From assembly GCA_002067855.1 (NCBI GenBank), contig MVQS01000363.1:1-15801 (forward strand): a stretch of DNA of 15,801 bases. The letters run 5' to 3'. The DNA is from Syntrophaceae bacterium PtaB.Bin038. GTDB taxonomy: Bacteria; Desulfobacterota; Syntrophia; Syntrophales; UBA2192. This document shows, in pieces, positions 6,883 through 12,745 of this stretch (position 1 is its first letter; every line of letters starts with the position of its first letter). The notes beneath the pieces are model-generated. The model worked only from the letters and a program-made list of their open reading frames with translations, was not told the origin of the DNA and did no database searches. A program made the position numbers and the translations under genes.

Positions 6883-8535
6883 ATGACACGAGAAAAGAAG
6901 ATTCTGATTTTCGGACACCGCAACCCCGACACGGACTCCATCGTGTCGGTCCTCGCCTACGCAGAGCTGAAGCGGGCCCAGGGCCTCGCGAACTGCTTCG
7001 CCGCCCGGTGCGGGAACCTCAACCTGCAGACGCAGTGCGTCCTGGAGCGTTTCGGCGAGCCCGCCCCCGAGTTCGTGGGCGAGCTGATCCCGAAGGTGCG
7101 AAACCACATGAGCCGCGAGGCCGTGACGGTCCCCCACGACATGCCGCTGTGGCATGCCCTCGAGATCCTCAACCGGGGCAACTTCAAGATGCTCCCCATC
7201 GTCGGGGACGACGGGCGCCTCGACTCCATCCTGCACTTCAACGCCTTCGCCCAGAACATGCTCCAGAAGATCGACCCGAACCGCAAGGGCGTCTTCCCCA
7301 CGTCCGTGTCGCTGCTCGTGAAGACCCTCGGGGCCCAGCCCGTCACCGACTTCGACGCCGGCGCGGTCTTCCAGGCCCGGATCGCGGTGGCGGCCTACGA
7401 GCTCGACGCCTTCCGGGAGCACATCGGGGCCTTGCCGCCGGCCAACACGATCGTGCTGGTCGGCAACCGCGAGGACGTGCAGGACTGCGTCATCGAGCGG
7501 AAGGTGCGGGTGCTGATCGTCACGGGCGGCAAGCCGATCCGCCGCGAGCTCAAGCAGAAGGCCGAGTCGCTCGGCGTCACCGTCCTCATCTCCCCCTACG
7601 ACACCTCGACCTCTTCGTGGCTCGCCCTCTACTCGTCGCCCGTGGCGCACACGGGCGACCGCACGCTCAAGCCGGTGCAGGAGGGGGACTACATCGGGGC
7701 CGTCAGGGAGCGTCTCCTTGCGTCCGTCTCGCGGTCGCTGCCCGTCCTGGACGCCGGGGGCTGCGTGGCGGGCGTTCTCTCCCAGAGCGACCTGATGCGG
7801 GAACCCGACATCGACCTGATCCTGCTGGATCACAACGAGCTGTCCCAGGCCGTGGAGGGCGCGGAGCACTACCGCATCCTCGAGATCATCGATCACCACC
7901 GCCTCGGGAGCCTGCGGACGACCGCCCCCATCACGTTCATCAACAAGCCCGTGGGGGCCACCTCCACGATCATCGCGGGCCTCTACCAGGACTTCCGGGT
8001 CCCCATGCGCAAGGAGATCGCCGCGCTGCTGCTCGCCGGCATCCTGTCCGACACGATCCTCCTGCGCTCGGCCACGACGACGGAGACGGACCGGCGGACC
8101 GCCGAGTACCTCTCGACCCTCACCGACCTGCCCATCGACACCTTCGGAAAGGAGATCATGGCGGCGGCCTCGCTCGTGGCGCGCAGGCCCGTCGACGAGA
8201 TCCTCGCGCTGGACATGAAGCACTTCGGGGAGGGGAAGAACGCCTTCACGGTGAGCCAGGTGGAGGTGACGAGCATGACGGAGATCCTGGACCGCCGCGA
8301 CGAGATCCTCGAGGGGCTTGCCCGGCAGCAGGCCGTAACGGGCCACCTCTTCACGGCGCTCATGGTGACGGACATCACCGAGCTCGACAGCACGCTGTTC
8401 GTGCAGGGCGATCCGGTCTTTCTTGCCCGGATCCGCTACCCGAAGGTGGGCGAGAACGTCTACCGGCTCAAGGGCATCCTGTCGCGTAAGAAGCAGCTCG
8501 TCCCGTGCCTCGCAGAACTCATCCGGACAGGCTAG
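6883..8535 (+). CDS. ppaC: CBS/DRTGG-domain manganese-dependent inorganic pyrophosphatase (family II)
   Basis: 550 residues from the ATG at 6883, chosen because the conserved core begins at once (ILIFGHRNPDTDS, metal ligands H12, D16, D18). A CBS motif lies at about 75-125, a DRTGG-like region at about 135-245 and a second CBS at about 265-305. The DHH core then resumes with DHNE at 316-319, DHH at 337-339 and SDT at 389-391. The DHHA2 part ends with SRKKQLVP at 534-541, the substrate-binding Arg-Lys-Lys signature. It hydrolyses pyrophosphate to phosphate in the cytoplasm with Mn2+ or Co2+. In characterised relatives the CBS/DRTGG insert makes activity respond to adenine nucleotides and diadenosine polyphosphates. 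It stands alone, divergent from the transpeptidase gene, and ends in the structured region at 8536-8628. The ribosome binding site is weak (CGGAAA). Confidence 0.94.
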   Translation: MTREKKILIFGHRNPDTDSIVSVLAYAELKRAQGLANCFAARCGNLNLQTQCVLERFGEPAPEFVGELIPKVRNHMSREAVTVPHDMPLWHALEILNRGNFKMLPIVGDDGRLDSILHFNAFAQNMLQKIDPNRKGVFPTSVSLLVKTLGAQPVTDFDAGAVFQARIAVAAYELDAFREHIGALPPANTIVLVGNREDVQDCVIERKVRVLIVTGGKPIRRELKQKAESLGVTVLISPYDTSTSSWLALYSSPVAHTGDRTLKPVQEGDYIGAVRERLLASVSRSLPVLDAGGCVAGVLSQSDLMREPDIDLILLDHNELSQAVEGAEHYRILEIIDHHRLGSLRTTAPITFINKPVGATSTIIAGLYQDFRVPMRKEIAALLLAGILSDTILLRSATTTETDRRTAEYLSTLTDLPIDTFGKEIMAAASLVARRPVDEILALDMKHFGEGKNAFTVSQVEVTSMTEILDRRDEILEGLARQQAVTGHLFTALMVTDITELDSTLFVQGDPVFLARIRYPKVGENVYRLKGILSRKKQLVPCLAELIRTG

Positions 8536-8589
8536 GCCGGATCAGGGACGTTGTTGACCAAGTTGACCAACTCATCGTTTTGATCCGGC
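8536..8589. repeat. interleaved inverted repeat and tandem 9-mer in the same region
   Basis: GCCGGATCA at 8536-8544 is the exact reverse complement of 8581-8589. Its first arm lies outside the 19-bp repeat and its second arm lies inside that repeat's loop, which is a pseudoknot order. GTTGACCAA also occurs twice in tandem (8553-8561, 8562-8570), and both copies are complementary to TTGGTCAAC at 8605-8613. Confidence 0.7.
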
Positions 8590-8628
8590 GTGAAGTCAGT
8601 CCACTTGGTCAACAACGTCCCCGTTTTT
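8545..8628 (+). terminator. 19-bp perfect inverted repeat followed by T5
   Basis: Arms 8545-8563 and 8603-8621 are exact reverse complements (GGGACGTTGTTGACCAAGT and its partner), separated by 39 bases, and T5 follows at 8624-8628. It sits between convergent genes and plausibly terminates the pyrophosphatase transcript. The long loop and the additional interleaved repeats make it unlike an ordinary terminator. There is no T-run on the minus strand, so it is less convincing for the regulator gene. Confidence 0.6.
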
Positions 8629-9267
8629 CTAGCCCAGCAGCTTGTTCTGGATGGCGTACATGGTGATCTCGGCGTTCGTGCTGAACTGCATCTTCTCGAG
8701 GATGTGGCGGCGGTAGGTGCTGATCGTCTTGACGCTCAGGCACAGCTCCTCTGCGATCTGGGTCACCGTCTTGCCCGAGGCGATGAGGAGCATGACCTGG
8801 TACTCCCGGTCCGAGAGCTTCTCGTGCGGCACCTTCTCCACGTCGCCGTGCAGGAAGTAGGTGAGCTTCTCGGCCAGGGCCTCGGTGACGTAGCGGCCGC
8901 CCTGGGAGACCTTGCGGATGGCCGCGATGAGCTCCTTGGGCGTGCTCGCCTTGGTGAGGTAGCCCGAGGCGCCGTCCCGGAAGGCCCGCACGGCATACTG
9001 CTCCTCGGGGTAGATGCTCAGGATCATGACGGGCAGGTGCGGCTTGCGGCCCTTGAGCTCCTTGAGGATCTCGAGCCCGCTGCGGCCCGGCATGGAGATG
9101 TCCAGCAGGATCAGGTCGAAGTCCTTCCTCTGGATCAGATCGAGGACCTCCTGGCCGTTGCCGGCCTCTCCCGTGACGTCCATGTCCGGCTGGCTCGTGA
9201 GAATCTTCTTGTAGCCCTCGCGCACGATGGGGTGATCATCGGCGATCAGGATTCGGATCTTTTTCAT
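8629..9267 (-). CDS. NarL/LuxR-family response regulator
   Basis: 212 residues. The receiver domain (1-120) has the acidic pair D10-D11, the phospho-acceptor D56 in LLDISMPG, S84 and K106. A LuxR-type helix-turn-helix fills 148-210 with LSDREYQVMLLIASGKT and the recognition region LSVKTISTYRRHILEK. Phosphorylation by the cognate kinase is expected to drive DNA binding. The start at 9267 has a good AAGGGGAG upstream and lies 32 bases inside the 3' end of the kinase gene, so the two are translationally coupled and form one two-component system. Targets are unknown; the palindromes at 11683-11760 upstream of the kinase are one candidate. Confidence 0.95.
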   Translation of the reverse strand: MKKIRILIADDHPIVREGYKKILTSQPDMDVTGEAGNGQEVLDLIQRKDFDLILLDISMPGRSGLEILKELKGRKPHLPVMILSIYPEEQYAVRAFRDGASGYLTKASTPKELIAAIRKVSQGGRYVTEALAEKLTYFLHGDVEKVPHEKLSDREYQVMLLIASGKTVTQIAEELCLSVKTISTYRRHILEKMQFSTNAEITMYAIQNKLLG

Positions 9268-11500
9268 GGCCTCTCCCCTTCCCCGTGAGTGGTATGCTGA
9301 CCTTGACCGTCGTGCCCTGGTTCCTGCGCCCCGTGATGAGGGCCTCGCCGCCCCAGTGATAGGCGCGCTCCCGGATGCCCAGCAGGCCGTAGGAGTTCGG
9401 CTTCGCCAGCTGCTCCTGCGTGATCCCCTTGCCGTTGTCCCGGACGACGAGCTCGACCCGATCGGCGCTCTGCCGGAGGCTGATGGTGACCCGGCTCGCC
9501 TCGGCGTGGCGCGAGATGTTCGTGAGCGTCTCCTGCACGATCCGGTAGATCGAAAAGGACATGTCCGCATCCAGCTGCAGTTCCCCCGGGTCGATGGAGA
9601 CGGTGCACTTGATGCCGGTGCGCTTCTGGAAATCCTGGGCGAGCCAGTCGATCGCCACGGCGAGGCCGAGGTGATCGAGCATCCCGGGCCGCAGGTCCAT
9701 GTAGATCCGCTTGACGGTCTGCATGGTCATCTCGACGAGGTTCACCGAGTCCTCGGCCTTCTTCATCAAATCGTCCTGCCCGGGCGGCACGCTGTTCATC
9801 AGCAGCACGAGGTCCGTGTTGAGGGCCGTGAGCAGCTGCCCCAGCTCGTCGTGCAGGTCCCGCGCGATGCGGGTGCGCTCCTTCTCCCGCGCCGACTCGA
9901 GGTGGGCCGAGAGGTTGCGCAGCCTCTCCCGGGACTGCTCCACCTCCGTCTTGGCGCGCTTGAGGTCCGTGATGTCCTGGTAGGTGATGACGATGTTGCC
10001 CTCCGTGAGGCTCTCGCCGATCCGGGAGGCCGTGATCATGCAGTCCACGTCGGTGCCGTCCTTGCGCCGGCACGTGAACTCCATCTTGAAGGTCCGGTGC
10101 TTCTCCAGGGCGCCGTAGAGGACCCGCGCGATCGCCTCGTAGTCGGCGTCGGAGCGGTAGAAGACGCGGACGCTCTTCCCGATGAGCTCCAGGGCGTCCC
10201 AGCCGAACACGGACTGGACCCCGTCGTTGGCGAAGATGATCCGACGGTCCTGCAGGCCGATGACGGCGTGCGGGATGGCCTCCAGGATCGAGGCCTCCAG
10301 GGCCTCCAGGGCCTCGAGGCGGTTGCGGCCCTCGATCGTCTCGGTGATGTCCATGGAATTGCCCAGGACGGCCCTCGAGCCCCGGTAGGGGATGAAGGCC
10401 ACCGTCTCCATGATCCATCGGATCCGCCCGTCCTTGGTGACGATGCGGAACTCGTGGGGCGAGATCCGCCTGCCGCGCAGCATTTCGCGGGCCTGCTTGC
10501 GGACCTTCACCCGGTCCTCGGGGTGCACGAGGCCCATGGAGTTCATGCCCACGAGCTCCTCGGCGCTGTAGCCCGCGTAGGCGGCGGCGTGGTGGTTGAC
10601 GTACTGGAACTTGCCGTCCTGGACGACGTAGACGCCGGCCTGCGAGCTGGAGGCGAAGAGCTTGTAGGACTCCTCGGCGCGCCGGCGGTCCGTGATGTCC
10701 TCGTAGACGATGACGATGCGCTTCTCCTGCAGGGTGTCGCCGATGCGGGAGGCGCTGATGAGGGCCTCGAAGGGGCTGCCGTCGCGGCGCCGGCAGGTGA
10801 ACTCGAAGCTGAAGGTGCGCTGGCGCTCCAGGTTCGAGTAGAGGACCTTGGCGATCTCGCGGAACCCTTCCTCGGTGGGGTAGAGCAGGCGCGTGGACCG
10901 GCCGATGAGCTCGGAGGCCTTGCGGCCGAAGACGCTCTCGACGCCGTTGTTGGCGAAGATGATCCGGCGGTTGCGAAGGCCGATGACGGCGTGCGGGATG
11001 GCGTCGAGGATGGAGGCTTCCAGGGCCTCCAGCTCGGCCAGCTTGGTCCGGGCCTGGACCTGCCGGGTGACGTCCATGGAGTTCCCGAGGACGGCCCGCT
11101 TGCGCCGGTAGTGGATGGGGGTGACCGTCTCGGCGATCCAGCGCAAATCCCCGTTCTTGCCGATGGTCATGAACTCGTAGGGGTGGGAGCGCCGGCCCTT
11201 GAGCATGGCGATGGCGTGCTTGCGGACGCGCTCGCGGTGGTCGGGGTGCACGAGGCTCATGGACTCCTTCCCGATGAGCTCGTTGCGGTTGTAGCCCCAG
11301 TAGCGGGCGGCGTGCTCGTTGACGAACCGGAACTTGCCGTCCTGCAGGACGTAGATGCCGGCCCGGGACGACCGCTCCAGGCTCCGGTAGAGGCCCTCCT
11401 CGAAGAGACAGTCCGTCTCGGAGCGCTTCATCTCGTCGATCTGCTTGCGCAGGTCCGCCAGCTCGAGGATCAGCTGCTCCCTGGATTTTGCACGGGCCAT
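9236..11500 (-). CDS. cytoplasmic multi-PAS sensor histidine kinase (HisKA_3 type)
   Basis: 754 residues with no transmembrane segment. After a short coiled-coil start there are four PAS domains at about 40-150, 160-275, 281-391 and 401-516. They form an A-B-A'-B' series in which the second pair repeats the first at a constant offset of 241 residues (GNSMD at 139 and 380, AIPHAVIGL at 168 and 409). A coiled linker leads to HisKA_3 with the phospho-acceptor H550 in ARDLHDELGQLL, then a HATPase_c domain with DNGKGI at 688-693 and YGLLGIRERA. It is of the NarX/DegS/LiaS kinase class, which pairs with NarL-type regulators such as the overlapping downstream gene. The signal is unknown; PAS domains commonly bind heme, flavin or small ligands, and I see nothing that decides. 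A TTGACA box lies upstream. Confidence 0.95.
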   Translation of the reverse strand: MARAKSREQLILELADLRKQIDEMKRSETDCLFEEGLYRSLERSSRAGIYVLQDGKFRFVNEHAARYWGYNRNELIGKESMSLVHPDHRERVRKHAIAMLKGRRSHPYEFMTIGKNGDLRWIAETVTPIHYRRKRAVLGNSMDVTRQVQARTKLAELEALEASILDAIPHAVIGLRNRRIIFANNGVESVFGRKASELIGRSTRLLYPTEEGFREIAKVLYSNLERQRTFSFEFTCRRRDGSPFEALISASRIGDTLQEKRIVIVYEDITDRRRAEESYKLFASSSQAGVYVVQDGKFQYVNHHAAAYAGYSAEELVGMNSMGLVHPEDRVKVRKQAREMLRGRRISPHEFRIVTKDGRIRWIMETVAFIPYRGSRAVLGNSMDITETIEGRNRLEALEALEASILEAIPHAVIGLQDRRIIFANDGVQSVFGWDALELIGKSVRVFYRSDADYEAIARVLYGALEKHRTFKMEFTCRRKDGTDVDCMITASRIGESLTEGNIVITYQDITDLKRAKTEVEQSRERLRNLSAHLESAREKERTRIARDLHDELGQLLTALNTDLVLLMNSVPPGQDDLMKKAEDSVNLVEMTMQTVKRIYMDLRPGMLDHLGLAVAIDWLAQDFQKRTGIKCTVSIDPGELQLDADMSFSIYRIVQETLTNISRHAEASRVTISLRQSADRVELVVRDNGKGITQEQLAKPNSYGLLGIRERAYHWGGEALITGRRNQGTTVKVSIPLTGKGRGHEKDPNPDRR

Positions 11501-11542
11501 GGCCGTCTTCGTGTCCTCCCGCAGCCACGTCGTTGTCGAACC

Positions 11543-11570
11543 GTGTAATACGATTGGCGCGCATTGTCAA
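11543..11570 (-). promoter_or_regulatory. possible promoter of the two-component operon
   Basis: The minus strand has a perfect TTGACA (plus 11565-11570), but the -10 candidates are poor (TTACAC with a 16-base spacer, or TATTAC with 14). The leader to the ATG at 11500 would be about 35-40 bases. Confidence 0.3.
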
Positions 11571-11583
11571 TTTCTTCCCGAAC

Positions 11584-11598
11584 GGGGCGTTGCGCCCC
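11584..11598. other. GC hairpin in the intergenic region
   Basis: GGGGCG-TTG-CGCCCC, a 6-bp stem with a 3-base loop, followed by about 80 bases of extremely GC-rich sequence. That stretch includes a further 7-bp inverted repeat (CGGGCGG with CCGCCCG, near 11632-11654). No coding sequence is apparent between 11501 and 11848. Confidence 0.45.
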
Positions 11599-11682
11599 GG
11601 GAAGGGGCCCCACGCGCCCCGCGCGGCGGCGGGCGGAGTCGGCCCCCGCCCGACGGGCCCTCCCCGAGGCCGTTCCGGGCGC

Positions 11683-11760
11683 CATCAGACGGACTCTGAT
11701 GCGGTCCTCGGCCCCTGTCCGAGTCATTGCTCAATGCTTGTCTGATCCCACTTTCAGACA
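11683..11760. promoter_or_regulatory. two palindromes with shared TCTGA/TCAGA half-sites (candidate operators)
   Basis: CATCAGA-CGGAC-TCTGATG at 11683-11701 and TGTCTGA-N8-TCAGACA at 11739-11760 are both perfect 7-bp inverted repeats built on TCAGA/TCTGA. They lie between the divergent kinase gene and the small-ORF cluster. Neither is followed by a T-run, so protein binding is more likely than termination. Confidence 0.4.
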
Positions 11761-11848
11761 CCCTCCGATTTTCACCGGGGTGCATTTCCGTTAGGGTGAC
11801 GTCGAAGCGACAAAGAAACGGATCCAGCACGGAAAGGCGCGAATCAAG

Positions 11849-11986
11849 ATGGACAGGATGTCGACACGAGCAAAGACGGACATGACCCCCCAGGTTCCCC
11901 TGATGGGCGAGCGTACCGCCAGAATCCCCGGTGATCCGGCAAGCCGCTCCTACTACCCGAACAAGGGGCTGGCCATTTTCCGTTAA
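11849..11986 (+). CDS. possible small ORF (45 codons), unknown function
   Basis: Begins MDRMSTRAKTDMTPQV and ends YYPNKGLAIFR. GGAAAGG at 11831-11837 is an imperfectly spaced ribosome binding site (11 bases before the ATG). No signal peptide or membrane segment is seen, and I recognise no family. It is the first of four same-strand small ORFs. Coding status is uncertain because the length could arise by chance in GC-rich DNA. Confidence 0.35.
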   Translation: MDRMSTRAKTDMTPQVPLMGERTARIPGDPASRSYYPNKGLAIFR

Positions 11987-12012
11987 TCGCAGAATATTGA
12001 GGAAGCATCGTC

Positions 12013-12114
12013 ATGAAACGGACCGAAGCGAACAAGAAAGTCAAGAAGGGCGAGGACAGGATGCTCGTCGGGAGGTACTGGAACGACCCGATGTGCGGCC
12101 CGATCCGGCCCTGA
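12013..12114 (+). CDS. possible small ORF (33 codons), Lys-rich with aromatic/Cys C-terminus
   Basis: A lysine-rich start (MKRTEANKKVKKGEDR) is followed by a short segment holding Trp, Tyr, Cys and three Pro (YWNDPMCGPIRP). GAGGAA at 11998-12003 lies 9 bases before the ATG, a good position. The charged leader plus short aromatic/Cys tail is the general form of a peptide precursor, but no modification enzyme is encoded in the window and I recognise no family. Too short to be sure. Confidence 0.45.
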   Translation: MKRTEANKKVKKGEDRMLVGRYWNDPMCGPIRP

Positions 12115-12138
12115 CGCGTTGAAGCCCGCAGATTCCTC

Positions 12139-12177
12139 TAGTCAGTCATGTCGTCTTCTGCAACACGTCACTGACTA
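12139..12177 (+). other. hairpin 1 upstream of the coupled small ORFs
   Basis: TAGTCAGT at 12139-12146 pairs with ACTGACTA at 12170-12177. After a C-C mismatch the stem continues with ATGT/ACGT (one G-U pair), leaving a 13-base loop. An eight-codon ATG...TGA reading frame (12148-12174) spans the loop. Confidence 0.55.
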
Positions 12178-12191
12178 TCTCCTTGACATTC

Positions 12192-12224
12192 GTTTGCGGG
12201 CGGGGCACAACCCCGCCCGCAGAC
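12192..12224 (+). other. hairpin 2, very stable GC stem upstream of the coupled small ORFs
   Basis: GTTTGCGGGCGGGG at 12192-12205 pairs with 12211-12224 over 14 bp (one G-U) with a CACAA loop. There is no T-run, so it is not a standard terminator. A TTGACA at 12183-12188 has its 17-base spacer covering the left arm, with CACAAC at the -10 position. Confidence 0.65.
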
Positions 12225-12296
12225 GGGTGGAGAAAGGAAGCGGGATCGCGGCATCCAGGTTGACCCGGGCTGCAGCACTCGAACGGGAAGGGATCG

Positions 12297-12446
12297 ATGG
12301 ATCAGTCGATGAAAAAGCCCAGGAAGCCCCAGATCAGCGACGAAGACTGGAATCGATACGTGGAGGCGCTCCGCCGGGCAAACGGGCGGACGCGCGGGAA
12401 GGGGAACCCCAAGAAAAGCAACCAGGCAAAAGGAGCAAGACCATGA
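12297..12446 (+). CDS. small basic protein (49 aa), unknown function
   Basis: Starts MDQSMKKPRKPQISDEDWNR; an amphipathic helical part around SDEDWNRYVEALRRANG is followed by a strongly basic tail rich in Gly, Lys and Arg. GGGAAGGGA at 12285-12293 serves as ribosome binding site; a second Met at codon 5 is less well placed. The stop overlaps the start of the next gene as ATGA (12443-12446), which argues for real, coupled translation. A basic 49-residue protein could bind nucleic acid, but that is only a guess. Confidence 0.6.
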   Translation: MDQSMKKPRKPQISDEDWNRYVEALRRANGRTRGKGNPKKSNQAKGARP

Positions 12447-12568
12447 CGAGAACAGCCGAAACAACCGGCAAGGCCGGCAAGAAAGCGCAGAAGAACGATC
12501 CCGTGAAACTCATGCAGGAGATCGAGAAGGACGTCATCGAGGGAATCCTCGAGAACCAGGTGCCCTGA
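12443..12568 (+). CDS. small protein (41 aa), unknown function
   Basis: A Thr/Lys-rich start (MTRTAETTGKAGKKAQKNDP) is followed by an acidic amphipathic helix (VKLMQEIEKDVIEGILENQV). AAAAGGAG at 12428-12435 gives a near-ideal ribosome binding site 7 bases before the ATG. It overlaps the 49-aa gene by 4 bases, and a bidirectional terminator follows 35 bases after its stop. The strong ribosome binding site, overlap and terminator together make this the best supported small gene here. Its acidic helix and the basic upstream protein might interact; no family is recognised. Confidence 0.65.
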   Translation: MTRTAETTGKAGKKAQKNDPVKLMQEIEKDVIEGILENQVP

Positions 12569-12603
12569 TTATTTCTCCCGTTCAGCAACGAGTCCTCAGC
12601 AGC

Positions 12604-12646
12604 AAGAAGAAACCCCCGCCGGTTCCCTCCACGGGGGTTTTTTCTT
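12604..12646. terminator. bidirectional intrinsic terminator
   Basis: AAGAAGAAACCCCCG and CGGGGGTTTTTTCTT can pair over 15 bp (one G-U) around a 13-base loop. The T-run on the + strand and the A-run on the left arm provide U-tracts in both directions. It lies between the + strand small ORFs and the convergent gene ending at 12746. Confidence 0.88.
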
Positions 12647-12660
12647 ATTGATCATCCACC

Positions 12661-12740
12661 CTCCCCTTTATCCCCTTTTTCACAGGGGGAAGTTTCGGGC
12701 TCCCTCCTTTGCAAAAGGAGGGCCGGGGAGGATTTTGGGG
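12661..12740. repeat. probable dispersed intergenic hairpin repeat
   Basis: Two adjacent stems: TCCCC/GGGGA (12671-12690) and CCCTCCTTT-GCA-AAAGGAGGG (12702-12722, perfect 9 bp), followed by CCGGGGAGGATTTTGGGG. This form is typical of dispersed intergenic repeats in GC-rich Proteobacteria; only one copy is present here, so the class is from memory of the type. Confidence 0.45.
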
Positions 12741-12745
12741 CAGGC

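Noticed and set aside
9266..11548. Long open frame on the + strand opposite the kinase, and other long frames opposite the AceE-like gene and the pyrophosphatase
   Set aside because: They are codon-phase shadows in GC-rich DNA: biased Asp/Gly/Arg/Pro composition, no domains, and fully covered by well-identified genes on the other strand.
12148..12174. Eight-codon leader peptide MSSSATRH
   Set aside because: No ribosome binding site and no codon run typical of attenuators.
12183..12211. Sigma-70 promoter TTGACA-N17-CACAAC
   Set aside because: The -10 matches only 3 of 6 positions and the spacer is occupied by a very stable stem; kept only as a remark under the hairpin.
12119..12296. N-terminal extension of the 41-aa small gene from a TTG at 12119 (149 codons in frame)
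   Set aside because: It would read through both hairpins and overlap the 49-aa gene out of frame; the internal ATG at 12443 has a near-ideal ribosome binding site and the extension has no recognisable protein character.
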